Assembly: GCA_949318235.1 (NCBI GenBank)
Contig: OX439130.1
Span: 43,227,040 to 43,291,039, forward strand
DNA length: 64,000 nucleotides
Reading direction: 5' to 3'
Origin: Ecdyonurus torrentis
Lineage: Eukaryota; Arthropoda; Insecta; Ephemeroptera; Heptageniidae
Position numbers and translations under genes: made by a program. The stretch's first letter is position 1, and the number at the start of each line of letters is the position of its first letter. Positions 45,101 to 55,199 of the stretch are shown piece after piece. The notes below the pieces were generated by a model that was given only the letters and a program-made list of their open reading frames with translations, made no database searches and was not told the origin of the DNA.

Positions 45101-48100
45101 AATATTCTAACCCAGGCCGAAACAAAATGCGTCGTATGTAAAGTGGCCCAAATTGCTCTGTAGAAAGCGAGCTTCCTTAAATAAATAAGGGAATTTTGGC
45201 TTGCATATTGGTTTGGGCGGTATGAGCATTGCGCATAGCACACTGTCATTTTCAGCACCTCATATCTCTAGCCATGGACAGCTGTTTCGTCCTTACTGGG
45301 ACTCATCAGCATGGCGAGGAGAGAGAAGCCTCATGCCCTCTATTTTATCCCGCTATTTCTCATCTTTTACTTTTTATCCCTGGCTTGCAACTTGGTTTGG
45401 CGGTTTGAAGTTTGAACAGTGCGCGCGCGTCTGGAATTTTCCGCGCCTCACTGACGACGCACGGCCGCGGGTATAAATTGCCGCAGCCCAGTCAGTCAGG
45501 CACTCAGTTCTCTTCCAGCCTTCAAGGAGGCTGGAGGTAGGGCATGAGGCTTCTCTCTCCTCGCCATGCTGATGAGTCCCAGTAAGGACAAAACAGCTGT
45601 CCATGGCTAGAGATATGAGGTGCTGAAAATGACAGTGTGCTATGCGCAATGCTCACACCGTCTAAACCAATATGCAAGCCAAAATTCCCTTATTTATTTA
45701 ATGAAGCTCGCTTTCTACAGAGCAATTTGGGCCACTTTACATACGACAAAATTCAAAATTCAAAATTCATTTCTTTCATCCAACATACATAACACAATAA
45801 AATGCATTAGTTTAGGTTATTGCCATAAATGACAATGTAGAAATGATTGTCAATAACATATAACATATACATTTACAAATAAAACAAATAAAGAGAAAAC
45901 AACATTACAATGTACAAAATTAAATTTGTATTTAAATTGTGTCATCATTCATGTATTCATCAATTGAGTAGTACTGCTTATTTAATAGGAAAACTTTTAG
46001 CTCTTTCTTAAATGCTAATAAGTTATTTTGTTTTCTCATATCCAATGGCAATTTATTATAGATATTTAGACAACTGCAGAAAGGACCTTTATTATACATT
46101 TCAGTTCTTTTATATATACTTCCAATTTTATTTGTATTTCTAGTATTATGATTATGATTTATTTCATGGCTTTTAAAAAACTCAATATTATGTTTAACTT
46201 TCATAGCACATTCCATGATAAAAACACAGGGTACAGTTAAAATATTTAAAATTTTAAAAAGATCTCTACACTCAGCTCTAAATTTAGCACCACATATTAT
46301 GCGTATGACTTTTTTTTGTAGTTTAAAGATTCTATTTGCATCGATGGAGTTACCCCAGCAAACCACACCATATTTAACATGACAATGAAAATTAGCAAAA
46401 TACATAGATATTAAACAATCAATTTGACTTTCATGCTTAAGTTCTCGTATTGCAAAAATTGTAGATGCAAGCTTTTTAGAAATATAATCAATATGCTCAC
46501 ACCATCTTAAATTTTCGTCAATTATTATGCCTAAAAATTTTGTTTTCTTTGCAATTTTAACGGTTTCAGACTCGCATTTAACTTCATTTAAAGTATCATT
46601 TTTATTTCTTAAATTTTGAAATTGTAATATTTCTGTTTTATCAACATTTAATTTAAGACCGTTTTGATTAAAATAATTCTTTACCTCAGAAATAAGTGAT
46701 TTAATATTTTTTGTAAGAATGGTGTTGTTTGGTGCAGTAACTTTGAAGTTAGAATCATCAGCATAACCAACAGGATGAACCGAGTCATCAACATGTAATG
46801 GGAGGTCATTTATATAAATTAGAAACAGAATTGGGCCCATTAATGAGCCTTAGATAACAGAATGATTTATAGTTTTATTGTCCGATTTATAATGTACCTC
46901 CTTACCATCTTCTAGCTTTGTAATATGAATATATTGTTTTCTGTCTTTTAAAAAGGATTTTATCCAACTATAACTATTTCCCCTTATCCCATATGATTGA
47001 AGTTTTTGTAATAAAATTTCATGATCAACTACATCAAAAGCTTTTGATAAATCCAAAAAAATACCGGCTGTTTTTTCTTTGCCATCTAAACTTTTTAAAA
47101 TACTATCTATTAAGTCAAATATTGCTGATTCAGTTGATCTTTTTTTTCTAAAACCATGCTGAAAGTTATTTAAAATTTTTGAATCTTCTAGAAATGATAA
47201 AAGCCTAAACATATAGGCTCTTTCAAAAATTTTTGAAAAAACAGAAAGCAAATTTAATGTTTAAAGCAAATTTTGTTTCGGCCTGGGTTAGAATATTTTC
47301 TCTATCTCGCGTCACTGTATAAGTGCATAAGCTCACACTATCTCCCATTCCCCAATTTTTCCTAATCTATCTATGTGTTTCTATCAAATCTTTTATATAT
47401 AAACATAATATTAGGATATTCAAGAATGAGGAAGTCTACACGAAGTTAACCCCTAGGTTTGAATACGTCATTTGAAAGAGAAAAAATAGCAGATAAACTT
47501 AGCATAGGCAATTACCTGGAAAATTGATATTTTATTTAATAAAAGAAGAAATAAAACATTTCAATTCCCAACCCTTTGCTGACTATGACGTCATTTGTTT
47601 ACATCCAATTTTCAATTGTCTTCTGGATTTCATGCAACTGCTACAAATTCAAAAAATTTAACGGCTAACGGCCGACTTTCAACAATGGGATCGTCTGAAA
47701 TCCAGAAGACAATTGAAAATCAGATGTAAACAAATGACGCCATTGTCAGCTAAGGGGTGGGAATTGAAATGTTTTATTTCTTCTTTTATTAAATAAAACG
47801 TCAATTTTCCAGGTAATTGCCTATGCCAAGTTTATCTACTACTTTTTCTCTTTCAAATGATGTATTCAAACCTAGGGGTTAACTTCGTGTAGACTTCCTC
47901 ACAGTGTCACTAAAACACTTAAGTTCACCATTTTTGGTCAAATCAGATTTTAAACATTTGTACAAAAATATTTGCTACATTAAAATTACATTGTTTATGT
48001 TGTTACGTGCAATTTAGTTACACTCAAGAATGGCATTGTCAATCTATGTTTAATGTGTTGATAATGTAACTGACATTTTTGTGTACATAATTTGTAAGTG

Positions 48101-48966
48101 TGAAAACAAGTTACTAACATTGTAACTTTCAGATGATACTACGCGAGTGATTCTCACTGGTGCAGAAGGAGGAGATTATATCAATGCCAATCTGATAAAT
48201 ATGGAGATTCCAGGCTCGGGGATCATCAACAGATACATTGCTACTCAAGGTATGTATGCCACATACAGGTTATTACTTTTTTATTACAAGCTACTTATAT
48301 TTTATTTTATTATTATTGTGTTTCATAGCAGTAAAATTTTAAATTTAATTTAATCTTGCTATAAAAAGTCATGTGATACTGTGTTTTATCAAGGGGATTT
48401 TTTTCTTCCATTCAATCCAGCATGAAACAAAAATGCAGATACCCCTCTTTTTTTTTTCTTTTTTTTTTAATCTAATGCTTTTATTAATGGCAATAATTGC
48501 ACTGCAATATTAAAACACCATACAGTCTGGGGGGGGGGGGGGGGGGGGGAACTTTCCTAATCTTCCAGTTACATACTTGATTTTAAAAGTTATAAAAATA
48601 TAAATGTAACACTTTACAAAGTGTTGATATTCTGTGTTGATATTCAGGTCCATTGCCGAGCACGGTGCTTGACTTCTGGCAGATGGTGCTGGAGGCCCAG
48701 AGCACGCTGGTGGTGATGCTGACAACAGTAGTAGAGCGAGGTCGTGTCAAATGTCATAAGTACTGGCCAAGTCTTGGAGAACCACCCTTAGAGTTAGGAC
48801 ATTTACATCTGTCCTGCTCACATGAGACCGAAGATGCAAGCTTTGCCTTCAGAGAGTTTCTGCTCAAGAGCTCAGTGGTGAGAACTTATCTGTTTGCAAT
48901 AATTTGTATTGTTTTCTATTTACATATCATATACTGTACATAATACTTAGCAACATAATGCAATAT

Positions 48967-49016
<50 letters not shown>

Positions 49017-50370
49017 TATATAAATAATTACGTTATGTGGTCTATTCATTACAGTTATTTAGAATGCTTAAAACATTTTAAGATCTTTAGTGTATCTCGC
49101 CCATAAAGGATATTTTAGTAATTAAAGGCATCTAGAACAATTTGGACGGAGTCATTGGTTTCTAATTTATTTTCCATTTACAAAATGGCAGATGTGGACA
49201 ATGGAGTCACAGCTGGCTGGTCCACGCGCAAGTAAAACAAGCTAGCTGTAACGTCATAATCAGGCATATGCCATTTTGTGAATGGAAAATAAGTTATAAA
49301 TCAATGACCGACCAAGTCAACGTTGATTTTCAAGTATGTTAGGATATTACCAGTACTGTACCTTTTATTAGACAAGCTTTTGTTCAATGAGTTCTGTGGC
49401 TTTAATGTTTGGGGGGAAAAAAATACAGCACTTTCTTTTTATTATTATTTGTGTACTGTGTTACTGTTACACAATTCAAAATTGTAAGTTATTATGACAT
49501 TTAATGGTGCCCTTTCATCACACTTTTACTGCTATTTTTAGATACTTGGCAAGCATGTTAAATGTAAGTTTTTGTTTGATTTATATTGTTACTTTTTATG
49601 AAAATATTTGCTTCTTTAATGATGTTTACAATATCAATTTTGTGTTTAGACAATGATTATTGATTATTTTAAAATGCTACGTAATTTATTAAACAAAACA
49701 AAACAAAAAAAAAAAAAAAAGGCTTGCTTTTCACTGTCATGGTCTGTTATGTGTTGCAGACGGGTGAGGAGCGGCAAGTGTCTCACATGCAGTACTTGGC
49801 CTGGCCAGACCACGGAGTGCCTGATGAATGTGATGACTTCCTCTCATTCTGTGAGAAAGTACGCAAGGCCCGTGCTGGAAACACAGAACCCATTGTCGTG
49901 CACTGTTCTGCAGGTATTGGTCGTACTGGAGTATTGGTGCTCATGGAGACTGCCATGTGCCTCGTAGAGGCAAATGAACCTGTCTACCCTCTGGATATTG
50001 TACGCTCCATGAGGGATCAGAGAGCTATGATGATACAAACCCCGGTATGTATACTTTTTATCATTGTTTGTTACTATAAATAGCATGCGGCATCCTTTTA
50101 TTATTACCTTGAATTCTGATGTTCAATTGTTCAATAGCAGTAACAATTGTAACAAAATTGCTCAATGTAATTGTAAATTTTTATTAGTTTTGTTCTCTCG
50201 GTTTTCTTATATTATATTCTCGTAGTAATCAGGATGTAAATCTGTGTAAACCAAAAATTGAGTTTGTTTATTCTTGTTAATTTCAGAGCCAGTATCGCTT
50301 TGTTTGTGAAAGCGTGCAGCGAGCTTATCATGAGAAGTTAGTGAAGCCACTGCCAGAGTTTCAGAGATAA
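37422..50370 (+). CDS. Ptpmeg: FERM-PDZ protein tyrosine phosphatase, PTPN4/PTPN3 type (Ptpmeg), complete coding gene
   Basis: Coding exons: 37422-37571, 37755-37883, 37947-37989, 38333-38500, 38827-38947, 40462-40549, 40744-40896, 41426-41658, 42828-42995, 43397-43526, 43633-43794, 43870-43990, 44511-44756, 48133-48249, 48648-48877, 49760-50044, 50287-50370. They sum to 2628 nt, 875 residues (human PTPN4 has 926). The N-terminal FERM domain is about residues 18-330 ([50 protein letters not shown]), followed by a basic FERM-adjacent region and [10 protein letters not shown] linker (about 362-372). The PDZ domain is about 462-556, including [10 protein letters not shown]. The phosphatase domain is about 610-865, with [10 protein letters not shown], general acid D770 in WPDHGVP, and catalytic C802/R808 in [10 protein letters not shown]. 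All catalytic residues are present. It is a cytosolic, membrane-skeleton-associated phosphatase; the fly orthologue acts in neuronal wiring. The exon at 37412 has its ATG 10 nt in. The proline-rich linker is shorter than in vertebrates. Confidence 0.95.
39216..39555. mobile_element. TTAA-flanked MITE, copy A (Ptpmeg intron 5)
   Basis: TTAA at 39216-39219 and 39552-39555 brackets inverted termini GGGAGTAGGG (39220-39229) and CCCTACTCCC (39542-39551). The interior contains the block TGACCTCCCAAAATTTTTAT and AAATTTCAGATTTTT shared with copy B downstream. There is no ORF. Confidence 0.8.
39662..39991. mobile_element. TTAA-flanked MITE, diverged copy B in direct orientation
   Basis: TTAA at 39662-39665 and 39988-39991 brackets a 322 bp sequence that aligns with copy A along its length (TTGTATCTCAAAAT near the left end, GTGACCTCCCAAAACTTTTA in the middle, AAAAATTTCAGATTTTTCTT near the right). 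Terminal repeats are eroded (GGGTTGTC against GGGAAATC after inversion), so this copy is older. Confidence 0.65.
41824..42305. mobile_element. Palindromic element with 16 bp flanking direct repeat (Ptpmeg intron 8)
   Basis: Inverted arms 41870-42072 and 42086-42288 (about 203 bp each) are almost identical; the centre is TACTTGTCTTGTA (42073-42085). A perfect 16 bp direct repeat TTTAAAAATTAAAATC lies at 41824-41839 and 42290-42305, a candidate target-site duplication. On the left, 30 bp (AATTTAAGGAAAAAAACATC onward) not present on the right separates the duplication from the arm. The long, variable duplication favours a retroelement rather than a cut-and-paste transposon. Confidence 0.75.
45258..45319 (-). 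ncRNA. Type I hammerhead ribozyme, intact core (left arm, antisense to Ptpmeg)
   Basis: Read on the minus strand from 45319: stem I strand CCUC-GCCAUG, core CUGAUGA, stem II GUCC with loop CAGUAA and GGAC, core GAAA, a minimal helix III made of CAGCUG, then cleavage triplet GUC and stem I return strand CAUGGC, a UAGAGAUAU bulge and GAGG. All invariant core positions are present (C3 U4 G5 A6 G8 A9, G12 A13 A14). Predicted cleavage is between 45277 and 45276. Helix III is too short for a stable monomer but CAGCUG is self-complementary, as in newt satellite and Penelope-type hammerheads that work as dimers. Activity is inferred. Confidence 0.88.
45472..45509 (+). promoter_or_regulatory. TATA box plus initiator-like motifs inside the loop of the hammerhead element
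   Basis: TATAAA at 45472-45477 is followed by TCAGTC, TCAGGC and TCAGTT (A residues at 45494, 45498 and 45506). The last matches the arthropod initiator TCAKTY, 34 nt after the TATA start. The sequence before it is strikingly GC-rich (45419-45470, with GCGCGCGCG). A transcript starting here would reach the plus-strand hammerhead about 55-65 nt downstream. Confidence 0.45.
45559..45620 (+). ncRNA. Type I hammerhead ribozyme with G12A core mutation (right arm, sense to Ptpmeg)
   Basis: Inverted copy of the left-arm motif on the plus strand: CUGAUGA at 45569-45575, stem II 45576-45579/45586-45589, and helix III CAGCUG 45594-45599. GUC ends at 45601, followed by CAUGGC 45602-45607 and GAGG 45617-45620. 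The only core change is AAAA in place of GAAA at 45590-45593, replacing the catalytic general base G12. It is therefore expected to be inactive or severely impaired. Confidence 0.85.
45748..47265 (-). pseudogene. 5'-truncated LINE reverse transcriptase with an in-frame stop
   Basis: Minus-strand frame from about 47262 to 45932 encodes a non-LTR retrotransposon reverse transcriptase. It begins at the motif [12 protein letters not shown], then [46 protein letters not shown] and the catalytic block VGYADDSNF. These are typical of the Jockey/CR1/L2 type. Endonuclease and earlier parts are missing. A TAA at 46850-46852 replaces the expected Gln codon in the (P)QGS motif (reads ..HSVI stop GSLMGP); the frame is otherwise open. 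The 3' UTR is 184 bp and ends in a (GAATTTT)-like tail (45748-45768). It is inserted in the right arm of the hammerhead element, after ATACGAC at 45747. Confidence 0.9.
47428..47900. repeat. Palindromic foldback element (205 bp arms)
   Basis: Left arm 47428-47632 starts GAGGAAGTCTACACGAAGTT; right arm 47696-47900 ends with its inverse. The spacer 47633-47695 is unique. It lies 13 bp beyond the hammerhead element in Ptpmeg intron 13. A target duplication was not identified. Confidence 0.85.
48531..48549. repeat. Poly-G tract
   Basis: Nineteen consecutive G residues in Ptpmeg intron 14, about 100 bp before exon 15; potentially quadruplex-forming in the pre-mRNA. Confidence 0.9.
48971..49014. 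repeat. (CT)n microsatellite
   Basis: About 44 bp of uninterrupted CT in Ptpmeg intron 15. Confidence 0.9.
49152..49306. repeat. Imperfect inverted-repeat (MITE-like) element in Ptpmeg intron 15
   Basis: TCATTGGTTTCTAATTTATT continuing to AAAATGGC (49152-49190) is matched, with several mismatches, by the inverse at 49268-49306 (GCCATTTTGTGAATGGAAAA onward). The spacer is about 77 bp. Target duplication unclear; no coding capacity. Confidence 0.6.
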
Positions 50371-53300
50371 GTAAATAATTAATTAAATGTTAAACAATAA
50401 ATCTTGCCACCCAGAAACCTATTTCCGTCTTTGAAAAAGAAAGAAAATAAAATACACTTGGAGAGGCCTTATTTTTGTCAGCCAACTATATTAACTACAT
50501 ACACATCATTTCTGAACAAAACATGTATAGTGTTTTTTTGTATATAGTAGCTACATATAATATACATACATGAAGTAAAATTATATCTCTACTTTTTAAG
50601 ATTCTAATTATAAGGAATCTAAAAATATGCCTTTCATTTTTTTTATCATAATATTTTTAGGATCATTTTAAAATGATGGAAAAAAAATATATACATCTCC
50701 TTTTTGGAAATAATTATAAAAAATACTGCCAGTCGCATATCCCCTTTTTACATCACTCTGTGCCTTTCTAAAAATGTTGTAAAATAAAATCAGAAAGGGT
50801 TTATGAATGGGATTCAAAGATTGGTAAAAAAAAAAAGTATTTCAGGTTGGAATTGTTTTTTTGGTTGTTTGTAAGTATACTACTAATAAAGTAATTTTGA
50901 AAAGCAAAGAAAAAAAAAAGTTAAGCTTATCGGAATGTTGGTTGATATAAAAATGTGCCCTGTTACTAACAAATAATAATAATTTTTTTAGAATACATAC
51001 ATAAATAAATACACTTTCTATTGATCTGATATCTTTATATAAATGTATAGAAACAGTATATAATATTATATATTGGTAGCTGTCAATTCTTTATTTTAAA
51101 TGTATAAAAGTTTTACATAATGTAATTATTTTTCCCCTTTCTTGTATTTGTAAAAGAAAATATTAAGTATGTTGTTTTATTTCGTTTAATTTGTGTATAA
51201 TTATGCTTAAAAGATATTGCCAAAAATGTCAAAAGTTTCTTCTTCTTCTTTTTTTGTTGTATTTCAGTATTTCTTCTTTGTAAATTGTATTTTTTTTATA
51301 TATATATAAATTTTGCGTGATTTACTCTTAGCTACCATGGTGATGGCCAAATGTCACAACATAGAGTCATTAGCAAAGCAGACATTAAAATTTCTGTTAT
51401 ATTGCTTTATGGAAATAAATTGTAATGAGTTTCAGAGATGAAAAAAGGGTAATGTTTAACTTTATGGAATAATCCTCATTCACGTGCTCTCTGCTTTCTC
51501 CAAAGTTTATAAGATATATTTATGTATGTGTGAAGGTTTAAATTTAGGTGTACCAATTAATATAGTTCATATTTCCATGAAGCAATATAGATTAAAAAGA
51601 AAGATTAGGTGCAGTTGCTATTTGCTATGTCATTTAGAGTGCTTGATAGTGTTGTATTTTATGGAGTGAATAGTGACTGGCCCTTAAATTAAAAAAAAAA
51701 AAATCATGATTATTTCTCTGCTACTATTGCTGATGACTAAACCTGTGTCCTTTTGTCATAATGAATTATTTCCTAGTTTTCTTATTATTTTTTTATCCTT
51801 TTTATTTTGTGCATAAGATCAAATTTATTTAAAATTTTTGTTTCCTTGTCCTTATTTATAAAAAAAACTAAATAAATTGTGTTGCAAAGTATTTTGGGGG
51901 GTCGTTCAAAGGATAAATTAAACCTCTACTGACAGATCGTTTTGTCTGAACTACATCGGATACCATCATCTTTTTTTGCCACTTCTAACTTTTTGTCTCA
52001 TGTAAAATTTGCAAGACATTAACATCATTATTATGCTAATGAGCAAATTTTTGAGTTAATCCGCTTTAAAGTCAAAAAGAAGAAGAAGGGGGGTATATCC
52101 AGTGTTAGTGAAGAGAAAGGCTTTGTTGGTAGGAGTATATAAATGTTAAAAACTATGTTGTGAATAAAAATGAAGAAGGTTTTAGCATATAGTACAAAAT
52201 ATAATAATTGATACAATAGATAAAAAAAAAATTGCAAGGAGATATAGCATTATATAATATCAATTTTGTTTTATAAAATTGGTACTTGGTAAAAATTAAT
52301 TAAAAAAAAAAATAGTACATACAGTTAGTTAAACACAATAGTTAGCAGGTTTTTTTTTTTCAGAATTTACAAAATAAATATATATACATAAAAACACAAC
52401 TATCAATTTAAGTTTGGAATTAAAGAAAACAAAAAATTGCAGTAAAAATATAATATATAATCTCTAAACGGGAATATGATGGCCAAATATTATTAATTTT
52501 TTTTATCACAGTTAGATCTCTTATAGTTACTGCAGAGAAAAAGTATAATCTGAAATTAATAACATTAATATGATAGTTGTGTTACCATTTTAGGTTGTGT
52601 GACAATATAAAAGATGTAATCAAAGGACCTAATTTCTACAACGATATACTTAACCACTCTTCATATTAAAAGAGTGTTTCAATATTACTTTATCTTTTTT
52701 ATCATTTTAGATAATTAGAAAGAAAAAAAAATGCTTCATCTATATTCTTCCATCTGTCATAATGTTAGGAATATATCAGTTATTATTGTAACAATAAGTA
52801 AAGTAAAAAATTCTGTCCAGAAAATTCAAAGTATAGCCGTCCTAGGCAATAAAATAATAATTAAAAAATAAATCAATACTAAAAAAAAAAAAAAAAAAAA
52901 AATTAAAAAAATTGGTGTGCTCAAATAATAATTGAAATTTTAATTATGAATGCTTTATTCTAAATGTTAAAATAATATTCATATATATTCAAAATACTTT
53001 TTAGCTTTGGAATGGTGTAATGTTATTTATTCTGTGTAGAATTTTTTTTTTTTATTGTAGGTTCTGTTCATTTTAGTATGTTTAATATTTGCAATAATAT
53101 CAATTGATTATAAAATAAGTAATATAATAATCTTTATAAATTTATGTATCTGGAAATAATGTGTTCAATACAAGAAAATTTTAAGTAGTGAAACAATATA
53201 AATAAGTAAAAGTTAGTTTAGGAAAACATAAAATTGTACAAAAATTTTATAAACATTTTTTTTCTTCCTTTACTGGTGAGAAATTTAATACAGTTAATAT

Positions 53301-54760
53301 TGTATAAGTGTTATAAATTTTTGGGGAAAAAGTCATGATTTTACAAATTCGCTTTTTATTGGAAAGCTGAACCCTTTTACAGAATTGAAATCCCCAAATC
53401 GCTTTGAACTGTATTATTATTATTATAATTATTTATATCACAAAGAACCATGTGGTGTGTAATTAGAATGTATATATTAAACATTTAATTGCACATTAAG
53501 ATGTCAAAGTTTTTTTGAACTTTTTAATAAAAAAAACTTTATATATATAAAATTTTAAATTGCATAGATCAGTTCCATTGTTTGACTTTTTGGTAGTTTG
53601 GTAAAAGTATAATAATTAATCAAGTCGGCAAGAAACTATTTAAACTGATTCTTTCTCTGAAGATACTTTGATGACGCCTTATAATGGTTCTTAACATTTA
53701 ATTAAAAGTTGTACCTGGTGACATAAAAAATATATATATATCAAAAACAGTGCATTATATACATAAAAAAAGTTTTTGTATGAAAATTTTGAATCCGTCT
53801 TTTTGATGTATACTCATATGATAGCACCCTATAACTGACATTAAAAATAAATTTGTCGTGCTTGATATGCTAATCTCTTGTCGATTTGAGTGTCATTTTG
53901 AATTGTATTTTTGTCACCATCAGTTCAAATGCCTTCCAAAGTGTCTCTTTGTCTTCTTCCATTGTTTATTTAGTCTTGTGTAAATGCTTTAAAATTTTGA
54001 ACTATAAATGGCATTTTTTTTTTTGAAATAATAATAATATTTGTTATTTGGTGTGTAATGTGTTGGTAGATTTTGATTTGGTTTGTCTCTCCATTTTTTT
54101 TATGTTTTGATTTGCGGTTTTCAGCAATAATCGCGATAATATTTCTTTTAGGTAACTTCATTGAATCATTAAATTTAACATTTAAATCTAAAATTGAATA
54201 AAAACCCGTTGGTTTAAAAAAATTATTATCCCCCCCCCCCTTCTTTTCCTTTCGTAGATTTGATAACTTCTATTATTACTAAAATATTTGCTTATTGATT
54301 TGCATTCTAGTAACACAATATTTGTATTTATATTATAAAATAGTGAAAAAAAAAAGTCTACATTTATAATTAAAAAAAAGCATTTACACCTGACTTAAAG
54401 GCAGCCTATAAAATAGCCCCAAGAAAAAGTCCAAAAAAAATACGTTTGTAATCCCTATATTGTGTACATCACTTTTTTGGGGCTATATGTGTGTTTCTTT
54501 TATAAAAACGTATTCGATCAGATATATTATAATATAATATTTATTATTATAAACTTTCCAATTTTTTTTAGAATTCTTTAGTGCTTTAATAATTAATTAA
54601 AAAATAATTAATATGTTTGAATTTGTGCTGTGAATAAATGTTAATTGCTGGAGTAGAAATGTAATCACAATTAGGAAAATAATTAAGTATTCGTCTTGTG
54701 AACAAAATATTATTACTTATTGTAAATAATAAAGAAGTCCAAAAACCAAATAACCTTTCT
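50371..54760 (+). other. Ptpmeg 3' UTR and downstream AT-rich region
   Basis: The first AATAAA after the stop codon is at 50396-50401, with more at later positions, so the 3' UTR length cannot be fixed from sequence. Many A/T homopolymers and AU-rich stretches occur (poly-A at 52881-52902, poly-C at 54231-54240). No exon or RNA gene was recognised. Confidence 0.5.
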
Positions 54761-55034
54761 TTTTTATTTTTACCGTGTTTTTATTACAAATATAAGCTTG
54801 GTTTATAAGAGGGTGTATCCGCGTGACGTCATACTGAATGCGCTTCGACGCCATACGCTTTTTTTTTATTGAAACTCATTATTTTTAATTAAATCTTAAA
54901 AATTGATAATTATTAATTATATATAGAATTCTAGCATAGAAACACTTTTTGGAACTTGCCATGTTGTTATTAATATTAGCAGGTAAATTTATCACTGCTT
55001 GGCCAAACTATATTCCTATATTCCTCAATATATA

Positions 55035-55199
<165 letters not shown>

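Larger units (their letters stand above)
44949..47414. mobile_element. Hammerhead-ribozyme-bearing palindromic element, interrupted by a LINE (Ptpmeg intron 13)
   Basis: Left arm 44999-45338 (340 bp) is the inverse of a right arm split into 45540-45747 and about 47268-47400, with a LINE fragment between. The loop is 45339-45539. A perfect 14 bp direct repeat AAACATAATATTAG at 44949-44962 and 47401-47414 is a candidate target-site duplication. On the left, 36 bp not present on the right (ATATTAGGAAAAAATCG onward) precede the arm. Each arm contains a hammerhead ribozyme, and the loop holds a TATA/initiator-like promoter. Known: Penelope-like elements carry hammerheads in pseudo-LTRs that may be inverted, with a short extra tail at one end. 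Inferred: this is a non-autonomous relative or a retrozyme-like element. No Penelope reverse transcriptase is visible. Confidence 0.8.

Noticed and set aside
45201..45832. ORFs of 60-91 residues in both directions
   Set aside because: They are mirror translations of the palindrome arms and loop; the sequence is better explained by ribozyme, promoter and repeat structure.
46850..46852. Two separate LINE genes (133 and 302 residues)
   Set aside because: They are in the same frame, separated by a single TAA inside the PQGS-GP region, so they are one broken reverse transcriptase.
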